DNA of 64,000 nt. Source: Allonocardiopsis opalescens (lineage in GTDB: Bacteria; Actinomycetota; Actinomycetes; Streptosporangiales; Streptosporangiaceae). Below are positions 43,396-54,174 of this stretch, in pieces. The stretch is taken from NCBI RefSeq assembly GCF_003002095.1, contig NZ_PVZC01000003.1, positions 496,001 through 560,000 on the forward strand. Direction: 5' to 3'. Numbering within the stretch: the stretch's first letter is position 1; the number at the start of each line of letters is the position of its first letter. A program made the position numbers and the translations under genes. The notes under the pieces were generated by a model. That model had not been told where the DNA came from. It saw nothing but the letters and a program-made list of their open reading frames with translations, and did not search any database.

Positions 43396-43645
43396 CTTCT
43401 AAGCCGCTTAACAGTGCTGGTCGCGGCGGTTTCGCCCGGATATATGGAGATCCGCGCCCGGAGCGGCCCGGAGCGGCCCGGAGCGTCCCAGGCGGCCTCC
43501 GCCCGGTCCGCCGGACCGGGCGGGCCGGGCCGAAATCCCCGGGCGGCGGGGGCGTGCGGGGCGGCGGCCGGCGCACCCCGGGGCGGGTTACCGTGGGGGG
43601 AAGCGACGGGGCCCCGTCGACCGCTCCGGCCGAGGCAGTCCAGTC

Positions 43646-43948
43646 ATGCGTTCCTTCCTCATGTACACCGCGGCGCGCGCGCTGCTGTTCGCGCTCACCT
43701 TCGGCGTCCTGTACCTGCTGGGCGCCAGGGGGGTCCTCGCGATCGGCCTCGCGCTGCTGATCAGCATGCCGATCAGCTACGTCCTGCTGTCCAACCTGCG
43801 CGACCGGCTGTCGGCGGCGCTGGTCGACGGCACCGGGCGGCTGCGCGGCGGCCTGGCCGCCGGCGCCGCGGCCGAGGACGCCCCGGCTCCGGCGCGGCCC
43901 GAGCGCCCCGCCGCCCCGGCCGAGGGCGGCCCGGCCGCGGCCGGCTGA
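43646..43948 (+). CDS. DUF4229-type small membrane protein
   Basis: 100 residues. Two closely spaced transmembrane helices (FLMYTAARALLFALTFGVLYLLG and VLAIGLALLISMPISYVLL) and the following NLRDRLSAAL match the actinobacterial DUF4229 family. The last 40 residues are Ala/Pro/Glu-rich and disordered. In many actinomycetes a DUF4229 gene stands near menaquinone-synthesis genes and nuo, which fits here. Function is unknown. The ribosome site before the ATG at 43646 is weak. Confidence 0.85.
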   Translation: MRSFLMYTAARALLFALTFGVLYLLGARGVLAIGLALLISMPISYVLLSNLRDRLSAALVDGTGRLRGGLAAGAAAEDAPAPARPERPAAPAEGGPAAAG

Positions 43949-43958
43949 GCCGCCGCGA

Positions 43959-45248
43959 TCAGCCGAGCGGGAACATCCCCAGCCGGGCGTGGAACTCCCC
44001 GGCCAGCCGCTCGGTGTCGCTGCCGACCAGCAGCCCGTCGGGGACGGCGGTCAGCGCGAGCACCCCGTGGCCGCGGTCGCGGCCGGGGTTCCACGGCAGC
44101 GCCCGGCCGGTCGCCGGGTCGAGCGCGGCGATGCCGGAGCGCTCCACCGAGCCCGGGCACGCCTCCTTGAAGCAGCCCGCGTTGTCGTGCCAGCGCTGGT
44201 GGCCGCCCACGTACACGGCCGGCCCGGTGGCGGCGACGGCGTACAGCGAGTGGCCGCCGGTGTGGTTCACCCAGGTGGGGTGGAGGCCGGCGCGGTCGGT
44301 GCGGGTCTCCCAGCGGCTGGCGGAGTAGCACAGCTCGCCGCCGCTGACGGGGTTGCCGGTGGTCACCACCACGAAGTAGGAGCCGTCGGGGGAGAAGGCC
44401 ATCTGCCGCATGTTGGTGGACAGGTGCGGCAGGCCGCAGTCGTGCCGGAAGTCGCGGGTGGCCCAGCCGGTCACCCGGGCGTCGGCCCCGGTGACGTCGA
44501 GCATGGCGATCTGCTCGCGGGTGTGCCCGTCGACGCGCTGGAAGTCGCCGTTGACCACCAGCCGGGAGCCGTCGGGGCTGAGCGCCAGCTCCGACAGGCG
44601 CGGCGCCGACTCCCCGCGCGGGTGGGAGAGTTCCAGCGCGAAGCCCTCGTCCACCGCGCCCGTCTCGGCGTCCAGCCGGGCCAGGCCGGTGCGCGGCCGG
44701 CCGCCGACCGCGGTGAAGGAGCCGCCGGCGTACAGCTCGCCGCCGTGCTCGGCGAGCGAGGTGACGGTGCCGTCCGTCGTGGCGCCGAACTCCGCCGCGG
44801 CCTCGCCGTCGGCGGCGTCCAGCCGGGCCAGCCCGCGGCTGGGCTCGCCGTTGACCTCGGTGAAGGAGCCGCCCAGGATGACGCTGCCGCCCGGCCCGGC
44901 CACCACCTTGCGCACGGTGCCGTCCACCTCGGGCCGGAACCGGGGGTCCACGGCGCCGGTGCGGTGGTCGTAGGCGAAGATGTTGCTCCGCCGCAGCTCC
45001 TCGTCGTCGCCGTGCTCGCGCACCCGGGTGAAGTCCCCGGCGACCACCACCCGGCGGCCGACCACCGCGATGGACCACACCTGTCCGTCCAGCACGTGCG
45101 GGGTGTGCGCCACCGGGTCCTCGGAGACGACGCCGGGGTGCGCGACGGGGGCCGCCGGATGCGCCGGCGCCGCCGGACCGGCCAGCGCGAGCGCGAAGGC
45201 GGCGAGCGCCCCGCCCGCCCCCGCGACGAATCGACTACGGCGCATCAC
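43959..45248 (-). CDS. Secreted beta-propeller protein
   Basis: 429 residues. A signal peptide (MRRSRFVAGAGGALAAFALALAG ... AHPAAP) directs export. The mature protein is built of propeller-like units such as VVVAGDFTRVREHG, VILGGSFTEVNGEPSRGLARL, LYAGGSFTAVGGRPRTGLARL, LVVNGDFQRVDGHTREQIAML and VYVGGHQRWHDN, of the Delta-60/DUF5122-like type. Several cysteines (CGLPH, LCYSAS, AGCFKEACPG) may form disulfides. There is no catalytic motif. It is probably an extracellular binding or structural protein. It is divergent from menG, with 156 nt between starts. Confidence 0.88.
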   Translation of the reverse strand: MMRRSRFVAGAGGALAAFALALAGPAAPAHPAAPVAHPGVVSEDPVAHTPHVLDGQVWSIAVVGRRVVVAGDFTRVREHGDDEELRRSNIFAYDHRTGAVDPRFRPEVDGTVRKVVAGPGGSVILGGSFTEVNGEPSRGLARLDAADGEAAAEFGATTDGTVTSLAEHGGELYAGGSFTAVGGRPRTGLARLDAETGAVDEGFALELSHPRGESAPRLSELALSPDGSRLVVNGDFQRVDGHTREQIAMLDVTGADARVTGWATRDFRHDCGLPHLSTNMRQMAFSPDGSYFVVVTTGNPVSGGELCYSASRWETRTDRAGLHPTWVNHTGGHSLYAVAATGPAVYVGGHQRWHDNAGCFKEACPGSVERSGIAALDPATGRALPWNPGRDRGHGVLALTAVPDGLLVGSDTERLAGEFHARLGMFPLG

Positions 45249-45404
45249 TCAAGCCCTCCACGGAAGAGTTCGTCACTGTCGAGAGCAAGAACACTACAGA
45301 AAGTGATAAGCGCATGTCGGGGATTGCCGATGGCGGACCGCCGCCCGTCTGGGCGGGCGCGGACCCCGCCGCGCCGCGCACGCCGGGTATGACACGCTGA
45401 GGGC

Positions 45405-46112
45405 ATGACCCGTGCCTCCCTCGACAAGAGTCCCCGCGACGTCGCGGCGATGTTCGACCGCACCTCCGAGCGGTACGACCTCATGAACGCGCTCATGGCG
45501 GCGGGGCGCACGCGGATGTGGCGCCGGGAGACGGCGCGCGCCGTCGACGCCTACCGCGGCGAGCGGGTGCTCGACATCGCGGCCGGCACCGGCACCTCCT
45601 CGGCCGCCTTCACCGAGCGGGGCGCCTCCTGCGTGGCCTGCGACTTCTCGCTGGGCATGCTGGAGGTCGGCCGGCGGCGGCGCGGCGGCGCCTCGGCGGG
45701 CGGCGTCACCTTCGTGGCCGGCGACGCGCTGCGGCTGCCCTTCGCCGACGAGAGCTTCGACGCGGTCACCATCTCCTTCGGGCTGCGCAACATCGCCGAC
45801 ACCGCCGCGGCCCTGCGCGAGATGCGCCGGGTCACCAGGCCGGGCGGGCGGCTGGTGGTCTGCGAGTTCAGCCACCTCGCCCCCGAAGCGCTCGACCGCC
45901 TGTACCGCCAGTACCTGATCCGGGTCATCCCGCTGGTGGCCCGCGCGGTGTCGTCCAACCCCGACTCCTACGACTACCTGGCCGAGTCCATCCAGGACTG
46001 GCCCGACCAGCCCGCGCTGGCGGCGCTGATGCGGGCGGCGGGCTGGCGGTCGGTGGCCTGGCGCAACCTCACCTTCGGAGTGGTGGCGCTGCACCGGGGG
46101 TACCGCCTGTGA
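45405..46112 (+). CDS. menG: Demethylmenaquinone methyltransferase
   Basis: 235 residues. The final methylation of menaquinone (UbiE/MenG/COQ5 family). Signature segments are [41 protein letters not shown] (SAM loop), [21 protein letters not shown] and [19 protein letters not shown]. Length and motifs are normal. The ATG at 45405 lies just after GAGGGC. The gene precedes nuoA-N, while a polyprenyl diphosphate synthase follows nuoN, so menaquinone head- and tail-group genes flank complex I. Confidence 0.95.
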   Translation: MTRASLDKSPRDVAAMFDRTSERYDLMNALMAAGRTRMWRRETARAVDAYRGERVLDIAAGTGTSSAAFTERGASCVACDFSLGMLEVGRRRRGGASAGGVTFVAGDALRLPFADESFDAVTISFGLRNIADTAAALREMRRVTRPGGRLVVCEFSHLAPEALDRLYRQYLIRVIPLVARAVSSNPDSYDYLAESIQDWPDQPALAALMRAAGWRSVAWRNLTFGVVALHRGYRL

Positions 46113-46586
46113 GCGCGCACCCGGCCGCGGAATTTGGAAAGACGGTCGTTGCGGAAATGGCTGGAATAGCCGGCCCGGGCCGCGCGGCGCGAAAATCAAA
46201 TAACATTTCCGCAAATCATCCGGCCGTACGGGCCCGCCTGTGCATGGCCGGAACCCGCCCGCGGCCGGGCCTGAGGGCCGAAGAGCCTGCGGGACCGGCT
46301 GAAACGGACACCGGGCGGGCCGGTACGCCGATGAACAGGGCGGTTCGCCGCCCGCTCGGGAAAGGTCTAGACTTCCGGCGATAGGTTTGTGAAGTCGTTC
46401 ACAAGAGAACGACCGGGCATTCCGATCGGCGAGCCGCCTCGGCCCGCACACCGTGACTCCCGGGCCACGACACAACAGCCACAGGCCAGCAGTCAGGATC
46501 CGAACTCGTGACCGAGCGCAGCGCCGCCCACAGGCGGCCAGGACGGGGCACCGGGGTGCCCCCGGTGGGGAAGGGAGCCTAAGCCG
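46113..46586. other. 474-nt menG-nuoA intergenic region
   Basis: It holds the nuo promoter and Rex operator. An A/T-rich segment at 46128-46220 carries an 11-bp inverted repeat: TTGCGGAAATG (46149-46159) and CATTTCCGCAA (46204-46214), separated by 44 nt. A smaller GGCT/AGCC hairpin lies inside. No gene is supported. The leader between the Rex operator and nuoA is about 180 nt. Confidence 0.6.
46368..46404 (+). promoter_or_regulatory. nuo operon Rex operator (perfect ROP) with candidate -10 box
   Basis: TTGTGAAGTCGTTCACAA at 46387-46404 is a perfect 18-bp Rex operator: 7-bp arms TTGTGAA/TTCACAA around GTCG. TAGACT at 46368-46373 could be the -10 box, which would put the operator over +7 to +24, a repressing position; the -35 box is weak. 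Rex control of nuoA-N is reported in Streptomyces, and here the repressor gene is in the same window. Confidence 0.88.
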
Positions 46587-46949
46587 ATGGACAGCTACGC
46601 GCCGATCCTGGTGCTGGGGGTCATCGCGGTCGGCTTCGCCGCCTTCTCGGTGGTCTTCGCCGGGCGCCTGGCCGGCCCGCGCCGCTACAACCGCGCCAAG
46701 CTGGACGCCTACGAGTGCGGGATCGAGCCCACCCCCCAGCCCAGCGGCGGCGGCCGGTTCACGGTCAAGTACTACCTGACGGCGATGCTGTTCATCGTCT
46801 TCGACATCGAGATCATCTTCTTGTACCCGTGGGCCGTGCACTACCAGGCCCTCGGCTGGTTCGGGTTCTTCGCCGTGCTGCTGTTCCTGGTGAACGTCTC
46901 GATCGCGTACGCCTACGAGTGGCGGCGCGGCGGGCTGGAGTGGGACTGA
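46587..46949 (+). CDS. nuoA: NADH-quinone oxidoreductase subunit A
   Basis: 120 residues, three transmembrane helices. The conserved loop KLDAYECGIEPTPQP carries the Cys seen in bacterial NuoA, and YYLTAMLFIVFDIEIIFLYPWAV is the signature. It is part of the proton-pumping membrane arm. The ATG at 46587 follows GAAGGGAGCC. First gene of nuoA-N, 69 nt before nuoB. Confidence 0.95.
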   Translation: MDSYAPILVLGVIAVGFAAFSVVFAGRLAGPRRYNRAKLDAYECGIEPTPQPSGGGRFTVKYYLTAMLFIVFDIEIIFLYPWAVHYQALGWFGFFAVLLFLVNVSIAYAYEWRRGGLEWD

Positions 46950-47018
46950 TGGAGCCGGCGCCACGCAGCGGTCCGGTGCGCCGTCGGCGCGCACGATTGA
47001 TGAGGGGGTGAGCCACCC

Positions 47019-47569
<551 letters not shown>

Positions 47570-47573
<4 letters not shown>

Positions 47574-48319
47574 GCGAGAAGGGCAGGCCCGACCTCAACC
47601 CCGACGACCGCGACGAGAACGCCGAGGAGAAGCTGCCGGCCCGGCGCGGCGACGAGCGGCTGGCCGCCCCCGTCGTGCGCACCGGCCTGTTCGGCGCCAG
47701 GACCTCCGGCGACACCTCCGGCTACGGCGGGCTGCTGGTGCGCGGCACCGCGCCGGTGCACAGCGAGCGGCCCTACGGCGGCTACTTCGACGAGCTCGCC
47801 GACCACCTGGAGGCGGCGCTGGAGTCCGCCGGCATCCCCTTCGGCGAGGCCGTCGAGCGGGTGGTCGTCGACCGCGGCGAGATCACCTTCCACGTCCGCC
47901 GCGAGCACCTGGTCGAGGTGGCCCGCCGGCTGCGCGACGACCCCGCCCTGCGCTTCGAGTTCTGCATGGGCGTCAGCGGCGCGCACTACCCGGCCGAGAC
48001 CGGCCGCGAGCTGCACGCCGTGTTCCCGTTCCTGTCGGCCACCCACAACCGCCGGATCCGGGTCGAGGTCAGCGTGCCCGACGCCGACCCGCACCTGCCG
48101 TCGATCGTGGCGGTCTACCCGGCCAACGACTGGCACGAGCGCGAGACCTACGACTTCTTCGGCATCGTCTTCGACGGCCACCCCGCGCTGACCCGGATCG
48201 AGATGCCCGACGACTGGCACGGCCACCCCCAGCGCAAGGACTACCCCCTGGGCGGCATCCCGGTGGAGTACCGGGGCGCCAAGGTGCCGCCGCCCGACGA
48301 GCGGAGGTCGTACGCATGA
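47570..48319 (+). CDS. nuoC: NADH-quinone oxidoreductase subunit C
   Basis: 249 residues, including an N-terminal charged extension of about 70 residues typical of actinomycete NuoC. The 30-kDa subunit signature is [21 protein letters not shown], then [21 protein letters not shown]. It belongs to the hydrophilic arm, next to NuoD. It overlaps both neighbours by 4 nt. Confidence 0.96.
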
Positions 48320-49644
48320 CAAGCCAGCAGGACGTCTACACCCCCGGCGGGAGCGGCGAGGGCACGCCGTTCAACGTCGGCGGCCAGGACTGGGACCAGG
48401 TCGTCGCGGCCGCGGCCGAGGAGGGGCACGAGCACCTCGTCGTGAACATGGGGCCGCAGCACCCCTCCACCCACGGCGTGCTCCGGCTCGTGCTCACCCT
48501 CGACGGCGAGACCGTCACCGAGGCGCGGCTGGTCATCGGCTACCTGCACACCGGCATCGAGAAGAACATGGAGTTCAGGACCTGGACCCAGGGGTCCACG
48601 TTCTGCACCCGGATGGACTACCTCGCGCCGCTGTTCAACGAGACGGCCTACTGCCTGGCGGTGGAGCGGCTGCTCGGCATCACCGACCAGGTCCCCGACC
48701 GCGCCCAGGTCATCCGGGTGCTGGTCATGGAGATCAACCGGATCGCCTCCCACCTGGTCGCCACCGCCACCTTCGGCCTGGAACTGGGCGCCACCAGCGT
48801 GATGCTGGCCGGCTTCCGGGAGCGCGAGCGCTGCCTGGACATCCTGGAGATGATCACCGGCCTGCGGATGAACCACGCCTACGTCCGCCCCGGCGGCGTC
48901 GCCCAGGACCTCCCGCCCGGCGCCGTGGACAAGATCCGCGAGCTGCTGGTCGAGCTGCCCAAGGGCGCCGCCGAGCTGCGCAAGTTCATGGACGCCAGCC
49001 CCGTCTACCTGGGCCGCACCTCCAAGGTCGCCTACCTCGACGTCACCGGCTGCGTGGCGCTGGGCGTCACGGGCCCGGTGCTGCGGGCGGCGGGCCTGCC
49101 CTGGGACCTGCGCAAGACCCAGCCCTACTGCGGCTACGAGAACTACGAGTTCGACGTCGCGGTCACCGACACCGCCGACGTCTACGGCCGCTACCGGGTC
49201 CGGATGACCGAGGTCGAGCAGTCGCTGAAGATCATCGAGCAGTGCCTCGACAAGCTGCGGCCCGGCCCCGTCATGGTGACCGACAAGAAGATCGGCTGGC
49301 CCGCCCAGCTGGCCATCGGCCCCGACGGCATGGGCAACTCCCCCGACCACATCGCGCACATCATGGGCCAGTCCATGGAGGCGCTCATCCACCACTTCAA
49401 GCTGGTCACGGAGGGCTTCCGGGTCCCGGCCGGCCAGGTGTACCAGGCGGTGGAGTCGCCCCGCGGCGAGCTGGGCGTGCACCTGGTCAGCGACGGCGGC
49501 ACCCGCCCCTACCGGGCGCACTTCCGCGACCCGTCCTTCAACAACCTGCAGGCGGCGCCGGCGATGATCGAGGGCGGCATGGTCGCCGACACCATCGCCG
49601 CCATCGCCAGCATCGACCCGGTGATGGGTGGGGTGGACCGATGA
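48316..49644 (+). CDS. nuoD: NADH-quinone oxidoreductase subunit D
   Basis: 442 residues, the 49-kDa subunit that forms the quinone pocket with NuoB. It shows [22 protein letters not shown] with the quinone-head His, [16 protein letters not shown], and the C-terminal [20 protein letters not shown] and [13 protein letters not shown]. The protein has a 40-residue N-terminal extension. The ATG overlaps the nuoC stop. Confidence 0.97.
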   Translation: MTSQQDVYTPGGSGEGTPFNVGGQDWDQVVAAAAEEGHEHLVVNMGPQHPSTHGVLRLVLTLDGETVTEARLVIGYLHTGIEKNMEFRTWTQGSTFCTRMDYLAPLFNETAYCLAVERLLGITDQVPDRAQVIRVLVMEINRIASHLVATATFGLELGATSVMLAGFRERERCLDILEMITGLRMNHAYVRPGGVAQDLPPGAVDKIRELLVELPKGAAELRKFMDASPVYLGRTSKVAYLDVTGCVALGVTGPVLRAAGLPWDLRKTQPYCGYENYEFDVAVTDTADVYGRYRVRMTEVEQSLKIIEQCLDKLRPGPVMVTDKKIGWPAQLAIGPDGMGNSPDHIAHIMGQSMEALIHHFKLVTEGFRVPAGQVYQAVESPRGELGVHLVSDGGTRPYRAHFRDPSFNNLQAAPAMIEGGMVADTIAAIASIDPVMGGVDR

Positions 49645-50372
49645 GCACACCGATCCCTGGACCGCAGCCCCGGGGCGAGCGGCTCGGCGACGACGCGCGG
49701 GCGCGGCTGGAGGTGGACGCCAAGGAGATCATCTCCCGCTACCCGCGCCGCCGCTCCGCGCTGCTGCCGCTGCTGCACCTGGTCCAGTCCGAGCAGGGCT
49801 ACGTCAGCGCCGACGGCATCGACTTCTGCGCCGACCAGCTGGGCATCACCGCCGCCGAGGTGACCGCCGTGGTCACCTTCTACACCATGTACAAGCGCCG
49901 CCCCGTCGGCGAGTACCACGTCGGGGTCTGCACCAACACCCTGTGCGCGATCATGGGCGGCGACCAGATCTTCGCCGAACTCAAGGAGCACCTCGGCGTC
50001 GGCAATGACGAGACCACCGCCGACGGCAAGGTCACCCTGGAGCACCTGGAGTGCAACGCCGCCTGCGACTTCGCGCCGGTGGTGATGGTCAACTGGGAGT
50101 TCTTCGACAACCAGACCCCCGAGTCGGCCAAGAAGCTCGTCGACGACCTGCGCGTCGGCGCCGACGTGCGGCCCACCCGCGGCCCCGACTCCGTGTGCAC
50201 CTGGAAGCAGGCGTCCCGGGTGCTGGCCGGCTTCCCCGACGGCCGCGCCGCCGAGGGCGTCCAGGCCGGCGAGGCGTCCCTGCGCGGGCTCCGGCTGGCC
50301 AGGGAGCGCGGCTGGCGCGCCCCCGAAGCGGGCGCCGGCGACGGCGGGAACACCGGAAAGGAGGCGTCGTGA
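49641..50372 (+). CDS. nuoE: NADH-quinone oxidoreductase subunit E
   Basis: 243 residues. The 24-kDa [2Fe-2S] (N1a) subunit: the ligands lie in [12 protein letters not shown] and [16 protein letters not shown]. The N-terminal helical part is [21 protein letters not shown]. The C-terminal 80 residues (after [18 protein letters not shown]) are an extension beyond the E. coli-type length, as in other actinomycetes. It overlaps nuoD and nuoF. Confidence 0.96.
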   Translation: MSTPIPGPQPRGERLGDDARARLEVDAKEIISRYPRRRSALLPLLHLVQSEQGYVSADGIDFCADQLGITAAEVTAVVTFYTMYKRRPVGEYHVGVCTNTLCAIMGGDQIFAELKEHLGVGNDETTADGKVTLEHLECNAACDFAPVVMVNWEFFDNQTPESAKKLVDDLRVGADVRPTRGPDSVCTWKQASRVLAGFPDGRAAEGVQAGEASLRGLRLARERGWRAPEAGAGDGGNTGKEAS

Positions 50373-51682
50373 CCACCCTCACCCCCGTCCTGTCCAAGCA
50401 CTGGGACCAGGCCGACTCCTTCGCGCTGGAGACCTACCGGCGCAACGGCGGCTACGAGGCGCTGCGCAAGGCGCTGCGGATGGCTCCCGACGACATCGTC
50501 GAGATGGTCAAGGCGTCCGGCCTGCGCGGCCGCGGCGGCGCCGGCTTCCCGACCGGGATGAAGTGGGGCTTCCTGCCCAAGGACAACCCCAACCCGCGCT
50601 ACCTCGTCGTCAACGCCGACGAGTCCGAGCCGGGCACCTGCAAGGACATCCCGCTGATGCTGGCGAACCCGCAGGTGCTGATCGAGGGCGTGATCATCGC
50701 CTCCTACGCCATCAACTGCAACCAGGCATTCATCTACGTGCGCGGCGAGGTGCTGCACGTCGTCCGGCGCCTCCAGCACGCGGTGGCCGAGGCTCGCGCG
50801 GCCGGGCTGATCGGCGAGAACATCCTCGGCTCCGGCTTCGACCTCGACATCGTGGTGCACACCGGCGCCGGCGCCTACATCTGCGGCGAGGAGACGGCGC
50901 TGCTGGACTCGCTGGAGGGCTACCGCGGCCAGCCCAGGCTCAAGCCGCCCTTCCCCGCCGTGGCCGGCCTCTACGCCTCGCCCACCGTGGTGAACAACGT
51001 CGAGTCCATCGCCAGCGTTCCCGGCATCGTCGCCGAGGGCGCCGAGTGGTTCTCCGGCATGGGCACCGAGAAGTCCAAGGGCTTCGGCTTCTTCTCCCTG
51101 TCCGGCCACGTCGTCCGCCCCGGCCAGTACGAGGCGCCGCTGGGCATCACCCTGCGCGAGCTGCTGGACATGGCCGGCGGGATCCGGCCCGGCCACCGGC
51201 TGAAGTTCTGGACCCCCGGCGGCTCCTCCACCCCGATCTTCACCGACGAGCACCTCGACGTGCCGCTGGACTTCGAGTCCGTCGGCGCGGCCGGGTCCAT
51301 GCTCGGCACCCGGGCCCTGCAGATCTTCGACGAGACCACCTGCGTGGTCCGCGCCACGCTGCGCTGGATCGAGTTCTACGCGCACGAGTCCTGCGGCAAG
51401 TGCACCCCGTGCCGCGAGGGCAACTACTGGATGGTCCAGGTGCTCGACCGGCTGGAGCACGGCAAGGGCACCGAGGCCGACCTGGACAAGCTGCTCGACA
51501 TCTGCGACAACCTGCTGGGCCGCTCCTTCTGCGCGCTGGGCGACGGCGCCGCCAGCCCGGTGATGTCCTCGATCAAGTACTTCCGCGAGGAGTACATCGA
51601 GCACTTCACCGGCGGCGGCTGCCCCTTCGACCCGGCCAGGGCCACCCTGTGGGCCGAGCCGACGGGAGGGAAGGGCCGATGA
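50369..51682 (+). CDS. nuoF: NADH-quinone oxidoreductase subunit F
   Basis: 437 residues. The NADH- and FMN-binding subunit: [19 protein letters not shown] (NADH loop), [30 protein letters not shown] (FMN) and the N3 cluster [15 protein letters not shown] with the more distant Cys in [11 protein letters not shown]. The GTG at 50369 follows AAAGGAGGCGTC and overlaps the nuoE stop. Confidence 0.97.
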   Translation: MTTLTPVLSKHWDQADSFALETYRRNGGYEALRKALRMAPDDIVEMVKASGLRGRGGAGFPTGMKWGFLPKDNPNPRYLVVNADESEPGTCKDIPLMLANPQVLIEGVIIASYAINCNQAFIYVRGEVLHVVRRLQHAVAEARAAGLIGENILGSGFDLDIVVHTGAGAYICGEETALLDSLEGYRGQPRLKPPFPAVAGLYASPTVVNNVESIASVPGIVAEGAEWFSGMGTEKSKGFGFFSLSGHVVRPGQYEAPLGITLRELLDMAGGIRPGHRLKFWTPGGSSTPIFTDEHLDVPLDFESVGAAGSMLGTRALQIFDETTCVVRATLRWIEFYAHESCGKCTPCREGNYWMVQVLDRLEHGKGTEADLDKLLDICDNLLGRSFCALGDGAASPVMSSIKYFREEYIEHFTGGGCPFDPARATLWAEPTGGKGR

Positions 51683-54174
51683 CCGTCACGGCCAACGAGA
51701 AGGGCGGCGCCCCCGCGGTGCCGCCGGCCGACCTCGTCACCGTCACCATCGACGGCTTCGAGATCCGGGTCCCCAAGGGCACCCTGGTGATCCGGGCCGC
51801 CGAGCTGCTCGGCATCCAGATCCCGCGCTTCTGCGACCACCCGCTGCTCGACCCGGTCGGCGCCTGCCGCCAGTGCCTGGTCGAGGTGCCCGACATGGGC
51901 AACGGCCGGGGGATGCCCAAGCCGCAGGCGTCCTGCACGCTCACCGTCATGGAGGGCATGGTCGTCAAGACCCAGCTCACCTCGCCGGTGGCCGAGAAGG
52001 CCCAGCGCGGCATCATGGAGTTCCTGCTCATCAACCACCCGCTGGACTGCCCGGTCTGCGACAAGGGCGGCGAGTGCCCGCTGCAGAACCAGGCGATGGC
52101 CAACGGCCAGGGCGAGTCGGAGTTCACCGAGACCAAGCGCACCTTCGAAAAGCCGATCCCGCTCTCCAGCCAGGTGCTGTTGGACCGGGAGCGCTGCATC
52201 CAGTGCGCCCGCTGCACCCGCTTCTCCGCCCAGATCGCCGGCGACCCCTTCATCGAGCTGCTGGAGCGCGGTGCCAATGAGCAGGTCGGCATCGCCGAGG
52301 GCCAGCCCTTCCAGTCCTACTTCTCCGGCAACACCGTGCAGATCTGCCCGGTCGGCGCGCTCACCGGCGCCGCCTACCGGTTCCGGTCGCGCCCCTTCGA
52401 CCTCGTCTCCACCCCCAGCGTCTGCGAGCACTGCTCGGCCGGCTGCGCGCTGCGCACCGACCACCGCAGGGGCAAGGTCACCCGCCGGCTGGCCGGCGAC
52501 GACCCCGAGGTGAACGAGGAGTGGAACTGCGACAAGGGCCGGTGGGCCTTCACCTACGCCACCCAGCCCGACCGCCTCAAGCAGCCGCTGGTCCGCGACG
52601 AGGACTCCGGTGCGCTGGAGACCGCGTCGTGGCCCGAGGCCGTCGGCCTGGCCGCTCGCGGGCTCGGCGCGGCCCGCGGCCGGGTGGGCGTGCTCACCGG
52701 CGGGCGCCTCACCCTTGAGGACGCCTACGCCTACAGCAAGTTCGCCCGGGTCGCCCTCGGCACCAACGACATCGACTTCCGCGCCCGCGCCCACTCCGCC
52801 GAGGAGGCCGAGTTCCTGGCGTCCTCGGTGGCCGGCCGGGGCATCGATGTCACCTACGCCGACCTGGAGCGGGCCTCGGCCGTCGTCCTGCTCGGCTTCG
52901 AACCCGAGGACGAGGCGGCCATCGTCTTCCTGCGGCTGCGCAAGGCCGTGCGCCGCAACAGGCTCAAGGTCTTCTCCGTCGCCCCCTACGCCAGCCGCGG
53001 CCTCGCCAAGCTGTCGGGCACCCTGGTGCCCGCCGCCCCCGGCGAGGAGCCCGAGGTGATCGGCTCGCTGCTGTCGGGCGGCACCGGCGCCGCCGCCGAG
53101 GCGGCGGAGGCGCTGCGCGGCGAGGGCGCGATCGTGCTGGCCGGGCACCGGCTCGGCGCGATCCCCGGCTCCCTGTCGGCCACCGACCGGCTGGTGCGCG
53201 CCACCGGCGCCCGGCTCGCCTGGATCCCGCGCCGGGCGGGCGAGCGCGGCGCGCTCGAGGCGGGGGCGCTGCCCAACCTGCTGCCCGTCGGCCGCCCGGT
53301 CGCCGACCCCGAGGCCCGCGCCGAGGTGGCGCGGCGCTGGGGCGTGCCCGCGCTGCCGGCGGAGCCGGGCCGCGACGCCGACGCGATCCTGCGCGAGGCC
53401 GCCGAGGGCCGCCTGGACGCGCTGCTGATCGCCGGCGTCGACCTCGACGACCTGCCCGACCCCGAGCTGGCCCGTAAGGCGCTGGCCGCGGTCCCGTTCA
53501 TCGTCAGCCTGGAGCTGCGCGCGAGCCAGGTCACCGACCGCGCCGACGTGGTGCTGCCGGTCGCCGCGGTCGCCGAGAAGCACGGCACCTTCGTGAACTG
53601 GGAGGGCCGCGGCCGGGCCTTCGCCAACGCGCTGAAGATCCCCGGCCTGCTGTCGGACCTGAGGGTGCTGTCGGCCATCGCCGACGAGCTCGACGTCCAC
53701 CTCGGCCTGCCCGACCCCGAGGCCGCCCGGCTCGAACTGCGCGAGCTCGGCGTCTGGAACGGCGCGCGCAGCTCGCCGCCCTCGGTCGTCGGCGGCTCCC
53801 GGCCGGAGCCCGCGGCGGGCCAGGCCGTGCTGGCCGCCTGGGGCGAGCTGCTGGGTGCCGGCCGGATGCAGGACGGCGAGCCGTACCTGGCGGGCACCGC
53901 CCGCCCCACCGTGGCGCGGGTCTCCGCCGCCACGGCCGCCGAGGCCGGCGTCCCCGACGGCGGCCGCATCGCGATCAGCACCCCGCGCGGCACGGTCGAC
54001 CTCCCGGTCATCGTCACCCCGATGCCCGACCGGGTGGTGTGGGTGCCCGCCGACGCACGCGACTGCTCGGTCCGGCGCGACCTCGCGGCGGGCCCCGGTG
54101 AGCTGGTCGCCCTGGCCCCCGCCGGTCCGGCCGGCTCCTCCGCCACCCCGCGCAGCACTGGGAGCGCCGCATGA
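51679..54174 (+). CDS. nuoG: NADH-quinone oxidoreductase subunit G
   Basis: 831 residues. The N-terminal [2Fe-2S] domain: [23 protein letters not shown] and [11 protein letters not shown]. The His-Cys cluster N5 region is [20 protein letters not shown]6-type clusters follow: [11 protein letters not shown] and [12 protein letters not shown] further 4Fe-4S set ([28 protein letters not shown]) corresponds to N7-type NuoG. The C-terminal molybdopterin-like domain lacks any sign of cofactor use. ATGA overlaps at both ends. Confidence 0.96.
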   Translation: MTVTANEKGGAPAVPPADLVTVTIDGFEIRVPKGTLVIRAAELLGIQIPRFCDHPLLDPVGACRQCLVEVPDMGNGRGMPKPQASCTLTVMEGMVVKTQLTSPVAEKAQRGIMEFLLINHPLDCPVCDKGGECPLQNQAMANGQGESEFTETKRTFEKPIPLSSQVLLDRERCIQCARCTRFSAQIAGDPFIELLERGANEQVGIAEGQPFQSYFSGNTVQICPVGALTGAAYRFRSRPFDLVSTPSVCEHCSAGCALRTDHRRGKVTRRLAGDDPEVNEEWNCDKGRWAFTYATQPDRLKQPLVRDEDSGALETASWPEAVGLAARGLGAARGRVGVLTGGRLTLEDAYAYSKFARVALGTNDIDFRARAHSAEEAEFLASSVAGRGIDVTYADLERASAVVLLGFEPEDEAAIVFLRLRKAVRRNRLKVFSVAPYASRGLAKLSGTLVPAAPGEEPEVIGSLLSGGTGAAAEAAEALRGEGAIVLAGHRLGAIPGSLSATDRLVRATGARLAWIPRRAGERGALEAGALPNLLPVGRPVADPEARAEVARRWGVPALPAEPGRDADAILREAAEGRLDALLIAGVDLDDLPDPELARKALAAVPFIVSLELRASQVTDRADVVLPVAAVAEKHGTFVNWEGRGRAFANALKIPGLLSDLRVLSAIADELDVHLGLPDPEAARLELRELGVWNGARSSPPSVVGGSRPEPAAGQAVLAAWGELLGAGRMQDGEPYLAGTARPTVARVSAATAAEAGVPDGGRIAISTPRGTVDLPVIVTPMPDRVVWVPADARDCSVRRDLAAGPGELVALAPAGPAGSSATPRSTGSAA

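Larger units (their letters stand above)
43055..43645. other. 591-nt regulatory region upstream of bldC
   Basis: This is the longest gene-free stretch in the window. It is markedly less GC-rich at 43325-43410 and holds a 15-nt inverted repeat and a spaced direct repeat (separate entries). GAGACGC occurs at 43135-43141 and twice more in 43150-43200, and a G-rich GGAGCGGCCCGGAGCGGCCC tandem run lies near 43461-43485. No gene is supported; the small open frames lack ribosome sites. Confidence 0.6.
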
